From contig CM072806.1 of assembly GCA_037013495.1 (NCBI GenBank), forward strand, positions 4,526,001 through 4,590,000: 64,000 nt of DNA, given 5' to 3'. The notes under the pieces were generated by a model that was given only the letters and a program-made list of their open reading frames with translations, did not search any database and was not told where the DNA came from. This document shows, piece after piece, positions 34,396-48,200 of the stretch; the stretch's first letter is position 1; the number at the start of each line of letters is the position of its first letter. Source of the DNA: Hippophae tibetana (lineage: Eukaryota > Streptophyta > Magnoliopsida > Rosales > Elaeagnaceae). The translations under genes were made by a program, and so were the position numbers.

Positions 34396-37300
34396 ATGAC
34401 AATGCAAACTATATCTTTCAAAGAACAAGAGAGAATTGTGTCTAATGAAATGGTGACATCTGGACCTTGGTGGAGTGCCTTGGGATTTCAGTCAACTTAT
34501 GGAGAATCTTATGGAAAATCCAATAAGCTTTCGCCAATTGGACTACCCAGAAACGAAGACCAACTCATTGTTAGCTCTAAACAAGCTGGAAGAGGCTGTT
34601 CTGATGAAATAGGATCAGATAAAGTGAATACAACTCAGTTCTCTCTATTTCCTGGTAATTTCCTTACTTTGTTGTTGCTGTTATATAATACTGTACAATG
34701 GATTATTTATTAAATATCAATGTTTTATTCTTTGATCACATCAAATAAACTATAAACTTATCTGTATTGTTGTTTGTCTTCTCTTCGTTTTTATCCCCCT
34801 CCAGTTTTGTGCTAAATTTTATTACATTTGTACACATTTGTTGTATGTCTTTTCTCTTTGTTTTCCACTTTGCTCATGTCAATTACTTTATTCTGGCTTT
34901 CTTATAATCCTTTTTGATCGATTTAGTGAGAAAAAAACTCTGTGACAGCTAGTTTTTATCTTTTACTACTGTTAAGGAAATTTTTTACTTGTTTGGATTT
35001 ACTATGAGAAGTGCTTTTTGAGTCATAAGTATTTTTCTGCATTTCAGAGTGAAATAGAAATCACTTTTAATGCATGGAGACCACTTTTATAATAATACAA
35101 GTGCTTCTTTTTAGGAGCAAGGGGCTTACTTCTGAAAAAACATTAATTTTTAATCACTTCTACCTAAAGTGCTTTCCATCCAAATGGCCTCTTTGTATAT
35201 ATGGAATACTTTTCTGGCTTTGTTTAGAAATTTTAGAATTTAGAACCATTTGAAATAGGAGGTCAGAATCTGTTTTTGGATAAAATCGCTTAAAATGATG
35301 TTATGTATATGTTGGAACTTCTGCATGATAATTTTATTTCCAGATGACAGCTATTAAAACTATGAAAACAAAATGGAATTTGTCCTATAGAGTTAGAATC
35401 AGTTTAGCAATAAGCAGTATCAAGAAAGAGAAAATGAATACAAGTATGTGTATGAACCTTATTTTGCATTATATTAAAAAAAATTGAGATTGGTTGTCCA
35501 ATAGTGCTATTTCTTCACTAACGAGTTAGTAGTTTCACATGTAGCTCATTTAGGTATATAAAAAGTCTGGGTTCGAGTTTCAATTATGGGGTGTGTGAGT
35601 AATGCAATTATTTAAAAAATAATGATATTTCTTCTTAGAGGTTATATGTTTACTTATCTTATTTAATAACGTGGAGTGCAAGAATAGTATCTTCTGGAGT
35701 CTAATTCAGAGACTTAAAAAGTGGGTAGAATTATAACCAGGACGGTTTCACATGCTTGAATACTAGGGAGCCATTTGGCAAACAATCTTGGATGAAGGTT
35801 TTTATAGATCAAATGGTATTTTGTGTGATTTGATCCTATGATTAAGTGAACCACAAGAATCTTGGATGAAGTTCCTTAGGAGTAGACTAATGTTTAATCA
35901 TAGAACAAGGTTTGAGGGCTAAATTTGACGTGGGATCAAAGCAATTCTTCAATTTTGAGCTTGAAAACAGTGTAAAGCTATTTACACAGAAAATTTGGGT
36001 AGCCTATTGCAGAGAATTTAACCAATATTTTCCTCATTCCGATGAATGTAAATTTTCAGGGGATGGACAGAAGCATCAAAAAATCTCATCTCTGCAAGAA
36101 TGTTGTCCGCGATTTGAGCTGGGGTTTGGTCAGCCTATGGTCAGAGTTTTAGTTAAAGTTCCATTTTCCTGGAAATGTCATCATAATTTTTATTGATTAT
36201 TTCTGTACTGAATATGTAGATTTATGCAAAACATCCACAAGTGGATCAATGCTATGGAGTCTTCACTTACGGATCCCAAATCTCGGTTTGTTCTCTATCT
36301 CTTCTAAGCTTGTTTAGTATCAAGAATTAAGAGTTCTGAACAAAATGTCATGAAGAAAAAGACTTTAAAATGATACTTTGGAGCTAGTAAATACATATCT
36401 AAGTGATACATAGAAATTACTTTCCAAAGAAGGGACAGATCAATTTTGTATTGGGAGGACTGTATAGGTTTCATTAAAAAGTGGTTCTCTACTTATTTTT
36501 ATTACAATTTAGTCCTTCTATTATCGAAATTGACCTCAAAAATTGACCTTACAAGAACAAATGTCAAATTATTAATATTTTTATTTTTATTTAATTTTTG
36601 TTTCAATTTTTAAACTGCAGTTATTTAAATTAAAATAACATCTGTCTAGTTCAGTTGGAAATATGAAGAAAAAAAATCTTCTTGTACGATCACCTTTTAA
36701 AAACAATATAAACAACATGACTAAATTGTAATATAATTGCAGAAATTAAGTGTCATTTTTATAATAAATAAAAGACTTTTACGGTAATTTTCTCTTTTGT
36801 ATTTGCATTTTTGTTATTAAATTTTTACTCTAAGTTGATTGTGTAATATTACAAACAAATATCAGTTGTGTAAAATGTTATGCTGCATATCTTTGTTCAA
36901 ATCAGTTTCATCAATCTTACACTCTTCATGCGCTAATTGTTTGTTTTGGCTTTTGCCTTTAACTTCCTTTTTTATTAACAAGGATTGGTTGTCAAATGAC
37001 ATGAGCGTATTCACATGCTTACCACTTGCAATGCATCAGGGACGCATTATGCTGCCACTAAACTTGAGTACAGATGATGGACCGATATATGTAAACCCTA
37101 AGCAATACCATGGAATCATTAGACGCCGGCAGTCCCGTGCGAAGTCTGCAGTGCTTGGAATTAAGTTGGCACAGCCTCGAAAGGTATACTATGTCAATTT
37201 AGTAGCTCAAGATTTCATTATCTTAATAGAGAATTTTGTGTGCATAAATAGAGGTTTTTAAGATCAAATACTACTTGGTATTAGTTTAAACATGTGACTT

Positions 37301-38300
37301 GAAACGTAGAGAATGAATCTAGCCACTAGACCACTAGGTGAACCTTATGTAAATAGAGGTTAAGTTCATTGATAATTAAGATCCTAATTTAGGTTCCTTT
37401 GAGGAGAGTGCGAGTCTCAAACATCTTAATTTCTCATATGCTATGTGAATATTCCTACGGTTATCTTATGGTAACTATGGAAACTATGGGGTTGTGTAGG
37501 ACTAAAAGGTGGTTTATCTCAGAGATTTAATCTTATTGATGGATAGATGAGGCTCAATCATTAAGATCATGTGAGGTTTTGTTAGGCCAAATGATATTAT
37601 CGGGGAAATGAAAGTTAATATGGGATACCTTCCACTGCTTTGAGAGGGTACACTCAGCCGACTGAGCTACGAGATTCCTGAGAGAGAGTGAGGTTAAAGC
37701 TTACATATGTTCTCATTCTAGTGAGCTGGAGTAACTGATAAAATGTCTAGAGTGAATGTGCATTTTTAAATTTACATACCAAAATCCTAATACAAATACT
37801 AAAATAGTTTGACACTAGTCTAAACCTCCAATGAATTGACCAAAGCTCTATATGTTATGCAGTCATATATGCATCATTCACGCCACCTTCATGCAATGCG
37901 TCGACCAAGAGGATGTGGAGGTCGTTTCTTGAATACAAAGAAAATGAATGACAATGGAAAAGGGGGAACTAAATTAAACAAAGTTGGAGATAGACAACTG
38001 TCTCATCATTCTGGTTCTCCGAGTTCTGAACTGCTGCAATCCGATAGTGGAACTTTAAAGTCGTCAAAGGAAGAAAATGTTGGCAGTTCAATGATTTCAA
38101 GTTCTGAGGTGACTAGTATGTACTTAAGGGGAGAACTTGATCATCGGTTTGCTATGAATCTTGGACCGTCTGTTCATACTCTATCAGACATGATAGGTGG
38201 TGCATGTGGTCTCATTTCGTCCACGAATTGGGTTGCAGCAGCAACTGTTGCAATCTCAAGGTTTGATAACAAAGAAAGGGATAGGGTTAATGCAGAGTGA
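34396..38300 (+). CDS. NF-YA: Nuclear transcription factor Y subunit A (NF-YA / CBF-B / HAP2)
   Basis: Five coding exons: 34396-34654, 36060-36139, 36220-36285, 37040-37183, 37863-38300. All phases join and give 328 aa. The core begins at about residue 148: '[20 protein letters not shown]' is the NF-YA1 helix that contacts NF-YB/NF-YC. After a short linker 'KLAQPRK', '[18 protein letters not shown]' (about 188-206) is the NF-YA2 CCAAT-binding segment with the invariant His, Arg and Gly residues. Upstream, '[17 protein letters not shown]' is a conserved plant NF-YA motif. The product should form the nuclear trimer that binds CCAAT boxes. I use the ATG at 34396; a second in-frame ATG two codons later would also work. 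Likely regulation: miR169 through the 3' UTR, and uORFs in the leader. Confidence 0.95.
35520..35630 (+). mobile_element. tRNA-type SINE relic in NF-YA intron 1
   Basis: GTAGCTCATTTAGG (35541-35554) resembles a Pol III A box, and GGTTCGAGTTT (35570-35580) is a close match to the B box GGTTCGANNCC, at shorter than standard tRNA spacing. An A/T-rich tail follows at about 35606-35625. This is the usual layout of a plant tRNA-derived SINE. It cannot fold as a functional tRNA. The host intron is 1405 nt. Confidence 0.5.
37645..37680 (-). mobile_element. Possible tRNA-like fragment (SINE debris) in NF-YA intron 4
   Basis: On the minus strand CTCGTAGCTCAGTCGGCTGA reads like the D-arm and A box of a tRNA-derived head, but no B box follows at the expected distance. 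At 37310-37340 the words 'AGCCACTAGACCACTAGGTG' also recall SINE or tRNA-related sequence. Probably old SINE debris; weak call. Confidence 0.25.
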
Positions 38301-38700
38301 TCTCATTGATCCTATCCTCGGTAGCAACCAAATGGAGAAGCTCTATTGCCAATATCCACTGGTTATTGCAAAGAGTTTTCGGTATTGAGGATTGTCCAGC
38401 CACCCATTTGGTTGTGAATGGCAAATCATTCTTGGCTCATCTGCATTAAGGTTGTCTTTTGGTGACCTTTATTGCATTTTACTGTAAACTATTAATCTTG
38501 TGTGGATCACTGTGTGTCATAAGTTTAAATAAGTGGGGAAAAGAAAAGTCTGCTGTGTGGTTTGTGACTTTAACTTGTTTTGACTGTTGTGTTGTCATTT
38601 GGAGTTTGGTGTTTTGAAATATGACCTTTGATGTCGTCTCATGTAGAACTTACTGTATGTGTCATCGACATTGTCTCTATCTTATAATAAATGCATTATG
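38301..38700 (+). promoter_or_regulatory. NF-YA 3' UTR with poly(A) signal
   Basis: The sequence after the stop codon keeps transcript-like composition until about 38700. AATAAA occurs at 38686-38691, followed by a (TA)n run at about 38708-38731. The miR169-type site lies inside this UTR. Confidence 0.55.
38419..38439 (+). promoter_or_regulatory. miR169-type target site in the NF-YA 3' UTR
   Basis: The 21-nt stretch ending AATCATTCTTGGCTCA, 119 nt after the stop codon, is nearly complementary to the conserved plant miR169 family. Compared with a perfect site (CGGCAAGTCATCCTTGGCTC...), I count two mismatches and one G:U pair. The miRNA 5' half (GAGCCAAG) pairs fully. Known NF-YA genes of most plants carry this site in the same place, so the call rests on sequence plus conserved position. 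Confidence 0.85.
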
Positions 38701-38707
38701 ATAGGAC

Positions 38708-41700
38708 ATATATATATATATATATATATATCTTTTTTTATTTTGATTTTGATTTTAATAGTTATAGATTGTTGAAAATCAACTCAGTTAATTCAATTTT
38801 AACTCTCAAAGTAGAGTAAGATTGAGCTAATCTTGCTACCTTCTGTAATTGATGGCTGAAGTAAAAAAATATTTCAGCTTATGAGTTAAAAATAGTTGAT
38901 AATTAATTACGTGGTAGTTAATTTATTTGTTAACAATTTTATTTTTTATAATATTCATATTATACCGTACATGTGAATTATACTAAAAAAAAGTTATATT
39001 TTTGAATGAAAATATAATATGTACGAATATACTAAAAAATAGTTATATTTTTGAATGAAAATATAAAATGTAAAAGTTATGTTTTACTCCTTAATGATTG
39101 AGAATCATTTTTTAATATGGATAACAAATACACATGAAGAAAGTGTGTGTGTATAGATATATATACCTAACCCGTCACTATAGCTCTATCCAATATCAGA
39201 TTCGTTGAGTTGACTTCGTCCACAAATTAATTAGAGATTTGATAATTTCCCTCAGCCATTAGTTCTTGGTCTTGATTAGGGTGACATTTGATGCTTTCAA
39301 GATTTGCTAATCGTCTTACTTTTGGTTAATATATTGTTTTGTTTAGTGGGAATATCTTCGCTGTATTTGGGAATTTGATTACGAGTAGTTTTTTTTAATA
39401 TTAGTGTTTTTATTATCTTTTTTATTATTAATAAAAAAAAATTATATTTTATCGTCAATGAAATAATCTCTTACTATTAAATTTAAAATATCCAATCATT
39501 TAAATCTTTATGTAATTTATTTTTTATTATCTATTATTTTATATTAATTCACTATTATTTATTTGTAGAATCTAAATTGATTCTTAGTTTTCACTTTTAT
39601 ATTTGTTAATTTATAACATAATATATTATTTTTATATAACAAATAACGAATTTTTTTTATTAAAAACTAATTTTCATTTTCAAATTTATTATTATTATTT
39701 TCTCAATGTAGCAACTTAGAAACTCTACTCAGTATATATAAAATTAGCAGTTTTTTTATAGAATTTTAAATAAAATTTCAAATTTTGCATTAAAAATAAA
39801 TTGGCTCAGAATTAATTGCTCATTTATATTAATATGAACCATCTATTTAATAAATTTGCTCAGCCATTAGTTCTTGGTATTTTATTTAATAAAAGCTATA
39901 GTAATTATTTAAAAAAATTAATTTATAGAAAGTTAATTTTATATTTATGAAAATATTTATTTTTTATATATTTTTTATTTTTTTTCATTTTAATACAAAA
40001 ACATGTCATAATATCTTAACAATAACCATAAATTTTCATCATCCTCTGGCTCCTATTCCACTACCCTAAACCATAAATGCTACCAAGTCATTTCTTTAAT
40101 TTTACTAACCCTTTAAATCTTTTTGATTACTTTATATTCAATTAAATCTAATGTGAAAATAACTTTAAATGTCAAAAAGATTAAAAAAATGGGTTTATGA
40201 TAGTTGCGATCATCGATAAAGATAATATTTTATATGAATTGATGATTCCATAACTTTAATTTCAATAAAAAAATTATTAGATTAAAAAAAACAATTAATG
40301 AGATAATTTGTGAGTGAAAGAATTAAATGGTGTCAAAAATATGATAAAAAGGATTGTTACGATGGATATGGTTATTTTTGTAACGAAATGAACAAAAAAT
40401 ATAAAATAATAAATATTTTTATAAATATAAAATTATCATTTAATAAGTAAGGTTTTTTCAACAAAAAAAAAGGATCATTATTATATATTTTGTTAAATAA
40501 AAACTATTAGTATACTAGTTAAATAATATGAGTATAAATGTATATCTTTTATTTAATAAATATATCATTAAAGTATTAAATCTTTATTTTTTTTACATAT
40601 ATTTTAGAGTAGTGATATTATCACAATAATAAAAATAAAATTTCAACTAATTATATTTCTACTCAAATATTTTCATACTTTTGACTGTTAGTATTTTATG
40701 ACGACTTTTTTATGCCTAATTTTATTTTATATATAATATATATCCTCACCTACCATGTGGAATAATACTCATGCATTTCAATATCTTGCCAAATTAAAAA
40801 AAAATTATCCAGGTAAAAAAGGGGTAAAGGGTCACTGGCAATTTATCTTTTAAAATAGAAAATAATTTTTTGTCACATTATTGCTATAGTAAAAAAATAA
40901 AAATTTAAATTTAAATAAAATTAAATAGAAATTAAATTTAAAAAAAATGAATAATACATAGATGGATGAAACGGGGGAATGAAAATCTAATTGGTATTCT
41001 AAATATTATGTTTTATTTTTATTATAAAGGTAAAATTATAAAAAAAATAAAAATAAACCCATAATATATATTTTATAACGAGAAAAAAATTTGAATCAAT
41101 AAATAATAAAATATAAATAATATTTCAGGGAGAGAGATAAAATATATGTAAAATAAATATATAATCATTTTATAAAATCTTGTTAATAATTTGAAATAGC
41201 AAAAATAAATTATAAAATGGTTATAATTTTTTAATTTTTTAGAATTTAAATTAATAGTTCAAATATTTTTTTTTTAAAATTGATGTTTTAATAGAATAAA
41301 AAATTATCTTAAAAATAAAATATAAAATATATTACTTATTATTTGTTTGATTTTAAATATAACTAAATATATACAAAAAAAATTAAAATATAATTTTTTA
41401 TATATTTATTATAATAAGATTTTAATTTCAAGAAACAATACAGAAAATACAATCTCCATCCTTATATCATCTTACATTATAGAATACCAATCCCATTTCC
41501 TATTTCTCGTTCTCCTTTTGTTACTCTCATTCTTGTCTCCAACAAGATAACTTGTTCTCTTTTGTTATTCTCGTTCTTGTCTCCAATTACATAATTTCCG
41601 AGAGCTTTTGTCCCGTTAAAAAATAAAAAACTAGCAATCCTATTTATAAAATACAGTACTAAACTAACAAAATATCCTAACCTATGAGTCTATCGCAACT

Positions 41701-42000
41701 TTTAGCCAAAATAAACTTTTTTAAGTCAAGAATAAACTTGTCACTTTAATAACTAAGAACTAAATAAAGCTTTTTTAACCTGAAAAACATGCTGATCCTA
41801 AAAGAGCCATGCTTGGGTACCATGTGATAAAACGAAAAACAAAACAATTTATTAGCTATAGCAGGGCATACCCAGGTACGTTCTGTTTACAGAGCATTGA
41901 GGATATACTCTTACCTATAGGTTTTAGTGTACTTACAGGGAATGTGGTGAAAACATTCGTTTGGTTTTCTGATTAAAATTCACTAGAGAAGTTCACAAAT
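38708..42000. other. AT-rich intergenic DNA with two short tandem duplications
   Basis: Tail-to-tail spacer between NF-YA and TRAPPC8. A near-perfect tandem repeat of about 50 nt lies at 38975-39071 (word GTTATATTTTTGAATGAAAA in both copies). A second of about 46 nt lies at about 41513-41590 (word TTCTTGTCTCCAA in both). The rest is AT-rich without genes. The segment from about 41800 is less AT-rich and may be TRAPPC8 3' UTR. Confidence 0.5.
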
Positions 42001-42211
42001 TAAATTCAAGCATTGCCCTTATTTTTTCATGAAATAAACAAATAATAATATATAAATAAAACACAAATCCACTTATTAATCCAGCTCTTATCACAGTTCC
42101 TTATAAAATTACATTGCACAAACTGATTTACACTGGTTCAAGAAGTTACATAATGAAATATTTCTATGAAGTGCAACTATTGTAGAGTGCTAATACTTGG
42201 GGCCAAAATTT

Positions 42212-45200
42212 TCAAATTGATTGAAGCACTGTGAGATAATAGGGATACCCCTTGCATGTCCCTGCATATTGTATTGTTCCTTCGTCACGAACTCTGTCAT
42301 CCTTACATAGTAGGTTCCAATGCAAAACATAGTTCGATAAATCGTAAGTACCCGGAGAAAACCCACAAATCTGAAGAGGAATGTCCATTGTAGACATGGG
42401 CTCAAGTTGAACTGTTGTGGAACTTGACCCAGACCAGATGAATGGAAAAACACTGTCCAGTGACGGTGATTTAACTAACTCAGTTCCATGAACATCAGAT
42501 TTAACCTTTGTATCGGTAAGTAGAGAAACATCTTGCCATCCTGCTTGGTTGCTGGAGGTAGATATTGCAGAAGCAGATTGATCAATCAAGCTGCCAGCCA
42601 TGACAGAGTCAGAGGTTTTTATTTGGACGGAAGCAGCAGCTTTGGAGGAGTTGTAGAATGTCATCTTTAGCTTAAGTTCACAAAAGGATTCATAAAAGTT
42701 GTGATATAAGGTTTGAGGCCCCTCCAGTAGCCATGAGATGGGGCTTGCGCTTTCAACACTACATTTAAACAAAGGGGAAAACAAAACAAAACAAAATGAA
42801 TAAAAAAAAGAAAGAGAAAAAAAGGGAAGAGCAGTAAGATTATTCAACTTCAGATTGAGGACGAAAGTCTTCATTTTACAACTGAACTTGCCTGCAATGG
42901 CACGCGTGATGAGTAAAAAGATGTGGTGGATCACTAATCCCTGGATCAACATCACTCTTTATTAGCCGAGAGATCAAAATGAAGTCAATTGAGCAAGGAT
43001 CTCCCTGTACCGTTCAGAAGGGAAAACAATTTAGATTAAAAGGAGGCTAAATGTATTGGTCGTGTGAGAGAGAGAGAGTGTGTGTGTCCCATATATAAGT
43101 TTTCAGAATAATTTTTAAAAAAAGTACCAATTCCAATATCCTTTAAATTTTATGAAATCTGAAAGGACCAGTATCATTATAAATGTAAAGACCCTTTTTC
43201 CTCATCAACTAAGCATCAATGGACCAAAATACATATGAAGTAGCTTTGATTTTGAAGCAAAGATACTTGGATAAGAGTAAACAAACACTATAACAAAAAA
43301 TTAACCAACCTGCTGAGAATTTTCCAGCTGCAGTCTTTCACTTTGATGGAAATCAGCTAAAGGTGAGCTAGATGGATCAAAAAACGATTCATCACTACCT
43401 TTGGAATCCAGTTTTACAAAACTACCAAGGGATGGGGAGAGGGAAGGTTCCTTGTCTTCTAAAATCACTGATTTCAGATGGTTCTGAAATTATAATGCAA
43501 TTCATCAGCTAAGGCAATATGCCAATTTCAAAATAAATACAAGGCTAAAGTTTGTAGATCCTCAAAGTTGCTTTGTCTACACTGTTCCCTGATCTTTTAT
43601 CTCACACAATTTAGTCCCCCAACCTTTAGTAATATCAGATCATCTAAAACACTCTATCTGATATAACAGGGGCCTTAGTTTTGTAACCAAAGCAACTCAA
43701 TTTCTGATGAAATTGGAAAGAAAAAAAAGGACTCGACATGTAAAATTGTTAAAGGTTGGATTTGTGTGAAATAAAAGATTGGGGAAAAACGTGTAGACAA
43801 AAAAGCACGGTTTGGGGACTAGTATGGTTGTTTAGCCTAGACACTAGTAGAAGGGGTTAAACCTGTACAGTACTACAAGATAGTAAACAGATAAACCTAT
43901 ACGGTATTATAAGATATTATACATGGAAAGCTCATTATGGTAGATAATAACACGATTGTCAATTTAAACTTAAAGACTGCAATGGAAAAGACTTCACAAT
44001 ATTCCACTAATTAAGAAAAATATAAAAAAGCTCAAAACTGAATGTGATAAAAAAAAATTAGAAACATCAATAAAAAGTATACTCTCAAGCCTCAATAAAC
44101 AATTGCAGTTAATGTGACGTGAACAATGGACTGACAAACATTTTTTTTCACCAAAACAAGATTGTGTATGAAAAGGGGGGAGGTGATTGTGCATCCCAAC
44201 CTTAAGCGTGAAGAAACATGACAGTGCTTGACCAGCTAATAGAGATTGTGAAGGAAAGATGGTATCAACAGGCTGAAGCAATGTGATTTCCCATTGGTCT
44301 CCAACGCACAACTGGTGAGCCTGGAAACTCCTATTACTGGTCTTGTTGACAACATCCATACGAACAAGTAATTCCTCAAATTTTGATGGACAAGGACTTA
44401 ATTGGAATGAGACATCCAACGAAGGTAATACCTGAAAAATATGACATCAAAACATTAGCATTTACTGGATTTGCAATAAACCATTTATAGAAGGAACTTC
44501 TTTGCAATAAACATTAGTATTTATTGGATTCACTATATAAGTATGTAAAGGTACAAAAGGCTTATGGCTTAAACAGGTTAAACACTGGCTATACTGCCCT
44601 CACTTTTAGAAACATTGCATGACATGTCTACAAACTACTATCTAGGGAATTGAAAAGGAGATAGATATGACTGTTTAATTTCCAATCGAATCTACCTAGG
44701 TAAGGTCATCATGAAATAAAAACAAAATGAAATGATGTAATTTCCATCTTTAAACATTTACATGCAAACCTGCAAACTATGATGTATTCGTAAGGTGCGG
44801 AATCTCATGATGCTTGATGTATCTTCTATCTCATAATATATGCTGATATACAAGGAAATATTTCCAGGAACAGCAGCCCGAAACCAAACTGGCCATAGTA
44901 ATGGGGTTTCCCCCTGAATAATTGTATCCTGAAGCAAAAAGAGAAAAGTAAACCACAATGATAGAATAAGTTGCAGTCCTAATCCAAGGAAATTGGACTC
45001 TCTCTCTTCCACCAGAAAGGGTAAAAGAATTAACCAAACACCAAAAATATTTTGGATACTGACCTCTGGAAATATAAACAAAGGTTGAGACATGTTACTG
45101 GAGAGATCTTGTATCGAGCAATGTCCATATTTTTTTTTCAATTCTAAGCAAGATGGGAAGTCTGCATTCAAACTCTCCCGACTTCCAATGCACATGAACC

Positions 45201-48200
45201 TAGGATTACTGATCTTCATTTTCAGGTTCTGTCAAGAGTAACAAATCATAAGCAGCGTAAGTTCCCAAAGAACATCCAAATACATGACATCATACATGCA
45301 ATAGGTTGGGTAGTTCCCAATTTGTTACCCAAAAGGTGCACAAGAAGGTTAAATTCTAGAATTGATTGAACATCACTCCTAAAAAATTGGGAATAATTGC
45401 ATACATGTGATCCAGAACTACAATGGAAATGGGAATCATAACTACCCTTTGTTATTAATCACGTGACTAAAACGGGATTTAGCATCTTCAATCAAGGCTT
45501 GATTTGTACATCAATTTGAAATTTAACATTCTCCTACATCTTCATATAAATGTTTGTAATGATGAGAATATTAGTACCAAAGGGCATCATTCTCTCTCAT
45601 AAAGTACATTGTAAGGCAGCGTAATGCCCCAGCATGCAGTAAGAATGGTCTGGCAAAAAGTACAGGGTACATCCCACATGCTAATACATATTACACAAGG
45701 AATATGAGAGCAAGAATCTTACTTTCACAGCAAACTTAGATTGGTTCTTCAACTCCAGAACAAGATACCGCACATCTCCTGCATATGCACTTTTAGGGAA
45801 AGGATGAATGAAGCCTTCTAGTCTAGGTAGACTCTGAGCATAAGAACAAAAATAATAGAAGACGATTAATTTCGAACTAGTCTAGACATGGGGTAGTGGG
45901 GAGAGCGATGAGAGAATATGGATTATAGAGGTAAGGAGAGATTTTTACTTTGATCACAACAAATTTCAGGTTATCAGTAAGAAAATGTTTGGACCTCTGT
46001 CTTCCCTTGACATTCTTCCTTCTTGTAGGAATAGACTCAAACTTATGAAAACCTACAACAGAATCCGACAATTTCCAACCTACACCAACAACTTGTAAAA
46101 TGCCTTCTACTCTAGGAGTAACTGTCAGTTGCACCTGAAAAGTATGAGATGTCAATAAACAAAATCTAACGTACATAACCTGCAAGCTAAAAATGAAAGC
46201 AAGAGAAGAAATCATGGAAATATATTATTTTTATCAACTACTACCAGAGCCTTTTATCTGAGTAGTAAATTACGCATGATTACACTAAAGAAGGGGAATT
46301 CTTGTACATTGTTTTAATGAAGTACTCACCATAACTGATTCACCTCCTTCTAATGAAAAATCAACTTTTGACGAAGAAAAGGAAGTGCTCTCATCCATCA
46401 CATGCCTGCAGTAAATATTTTTTTTAAAAGAACGCACCCTAAGGGATGCAAAAAATGACAAAGGAAATAGGCAAACACAAATTCATTTGCAAACAAGAGA
46501 ATTTTCAAGTTAAGAATGCACAAGTTTACCCACCAATTGGTCATCTTAGTGGACTCAGCATCTTTCTGAAGCTCTGAAACTGAGCTACCTTCATCTGCAA
46601 AATCACAAGATTAATATCCTAACAAATGTGGTTTAAGTTATACATAATTTAGCCTGAAACCTATCAAGTATATTGTTGCGGCTATGAGAAATCTAGGAAA
46701 GGAAAATCTTTTATGGAGAAGTGCAGTAATTGCACTCTTTTGGACAATTTTGTCAGAAAGAATAGTATAATCTTTTATGATAAATAAGAGCAAGGGATTA
46801 TGTGGATGAGTAAGTATGATGTATTTGGCAGCTTTGAGGACTTCCACTTCAGCCGTTTTTAGGGAGCTCTAGATTTTACATTCTTCATAATTTTGGAATC
46901 TGAACAAGATCTATATATATGCTGGTCTAAATGTCTGGTATGTCTATTTTTCTATTTTAACTTTCATATGTAAGATTCGACGGTTGTACCCTGGTCCACA
47001 TTTGTGCCTTTTCTCTTATATTGAAATGGAAGTTTTTTCTCATATATTGAGATGAAAAATTTTGTTTCCTATAAAAAAATCACATTGCAGTTTGAAATGA
47101 AATCCTTACAAGTGAATGCTGGATATAATGTAATTTTTCCCCTAATTATTTGAGCAGATGATTGACTTACCAGATCTCTTTTCATCAGAGCTTGCAGAAA
47201 GTTCACATATCAGGGAAACACTCGACACAAATAAGGAAATTTGCAAAGGGTTTTTGAACTCAATATCCACCCTTACGGCTTCTACAAAAGGATAAAGAAC
47301 AGGTTATTTATACGAAAGTACACATACATATAAACATACATTAATGGGTTAGCATCCCTATAGAGTGTCAAAAATGCTAAGGTCACATAAATTTATACTC
47401 ATATAAATTATGATGTGACATGTGTTTAGATTTTCTTGAAAAATGATTTATTTTTTTCATTTATAAAGTTATTTGGTCACATGTCACACGATAATTGGTA
47501 TGACATATGAGTGCAAATTTATGTACCCCTAGCATTTCCCTTTCTGGTATAGCTTAGTTTTTATTCAAAGTAGATTACTACTCCACTATTTGATACTTAT
47601 ATATTGATATAGTACCACGTTTCTTATTCATAAAATAAGCCCACTAGGTATAAGTTACAAATAAGCAGCAAAAAATATATAAAAGTATGTGCACATGACA
47701 GAGTAATCATGGCAACCCATTCAATATCGTCCCATCTTCATACCTCCTGCAACACAAACATTTGATTCTTTGGACTTCTTTGAGATAAGCTTTGATTGTA
47801 ACTCCAACCAATTACTCTTAGCCATAGGCGATGACGGAACGAGGTCCTGCTCTAGAGAAGACCAAATACCTTCCTTAACAGTGGCCTGGTATATGCATAA
47901 ACAAAACATGATTATATACCATCACAAGAAGTTCAATACAAAACCAACATATTCAAACAACTGAATGGGAAAGAAATTTATGATTCCTGTAAAGTTCCAT
48001 ACCATAGTATAAAATAAAGAGAAACTCAAGAAATAAGGTCGAGTTATATCAATATTCGCAATCTAGTTTTAATGTCTTATTTCACAATACGTTTTCGATC
48101 ATTATTCATCAGTGTTCACAATTTTTTATTTTTTTATTTTTCCCTATTCTTAACATCACTACATGCATGTGTAAAATTTATATACACTTGCAACAAGTTA

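Noticed and set aside
35541..35580. A possible functional tRNA gene
   Set aside because: A and B box words are present, but no acceptor stem or anticodon arm can be formed; SINE debris is more likely.
46638..47100. Open frame and less AT-rich stretch in TRAPPC8 intron 18
   Set aside because: The flanking exons join in phase without it and no protein family is recognised.
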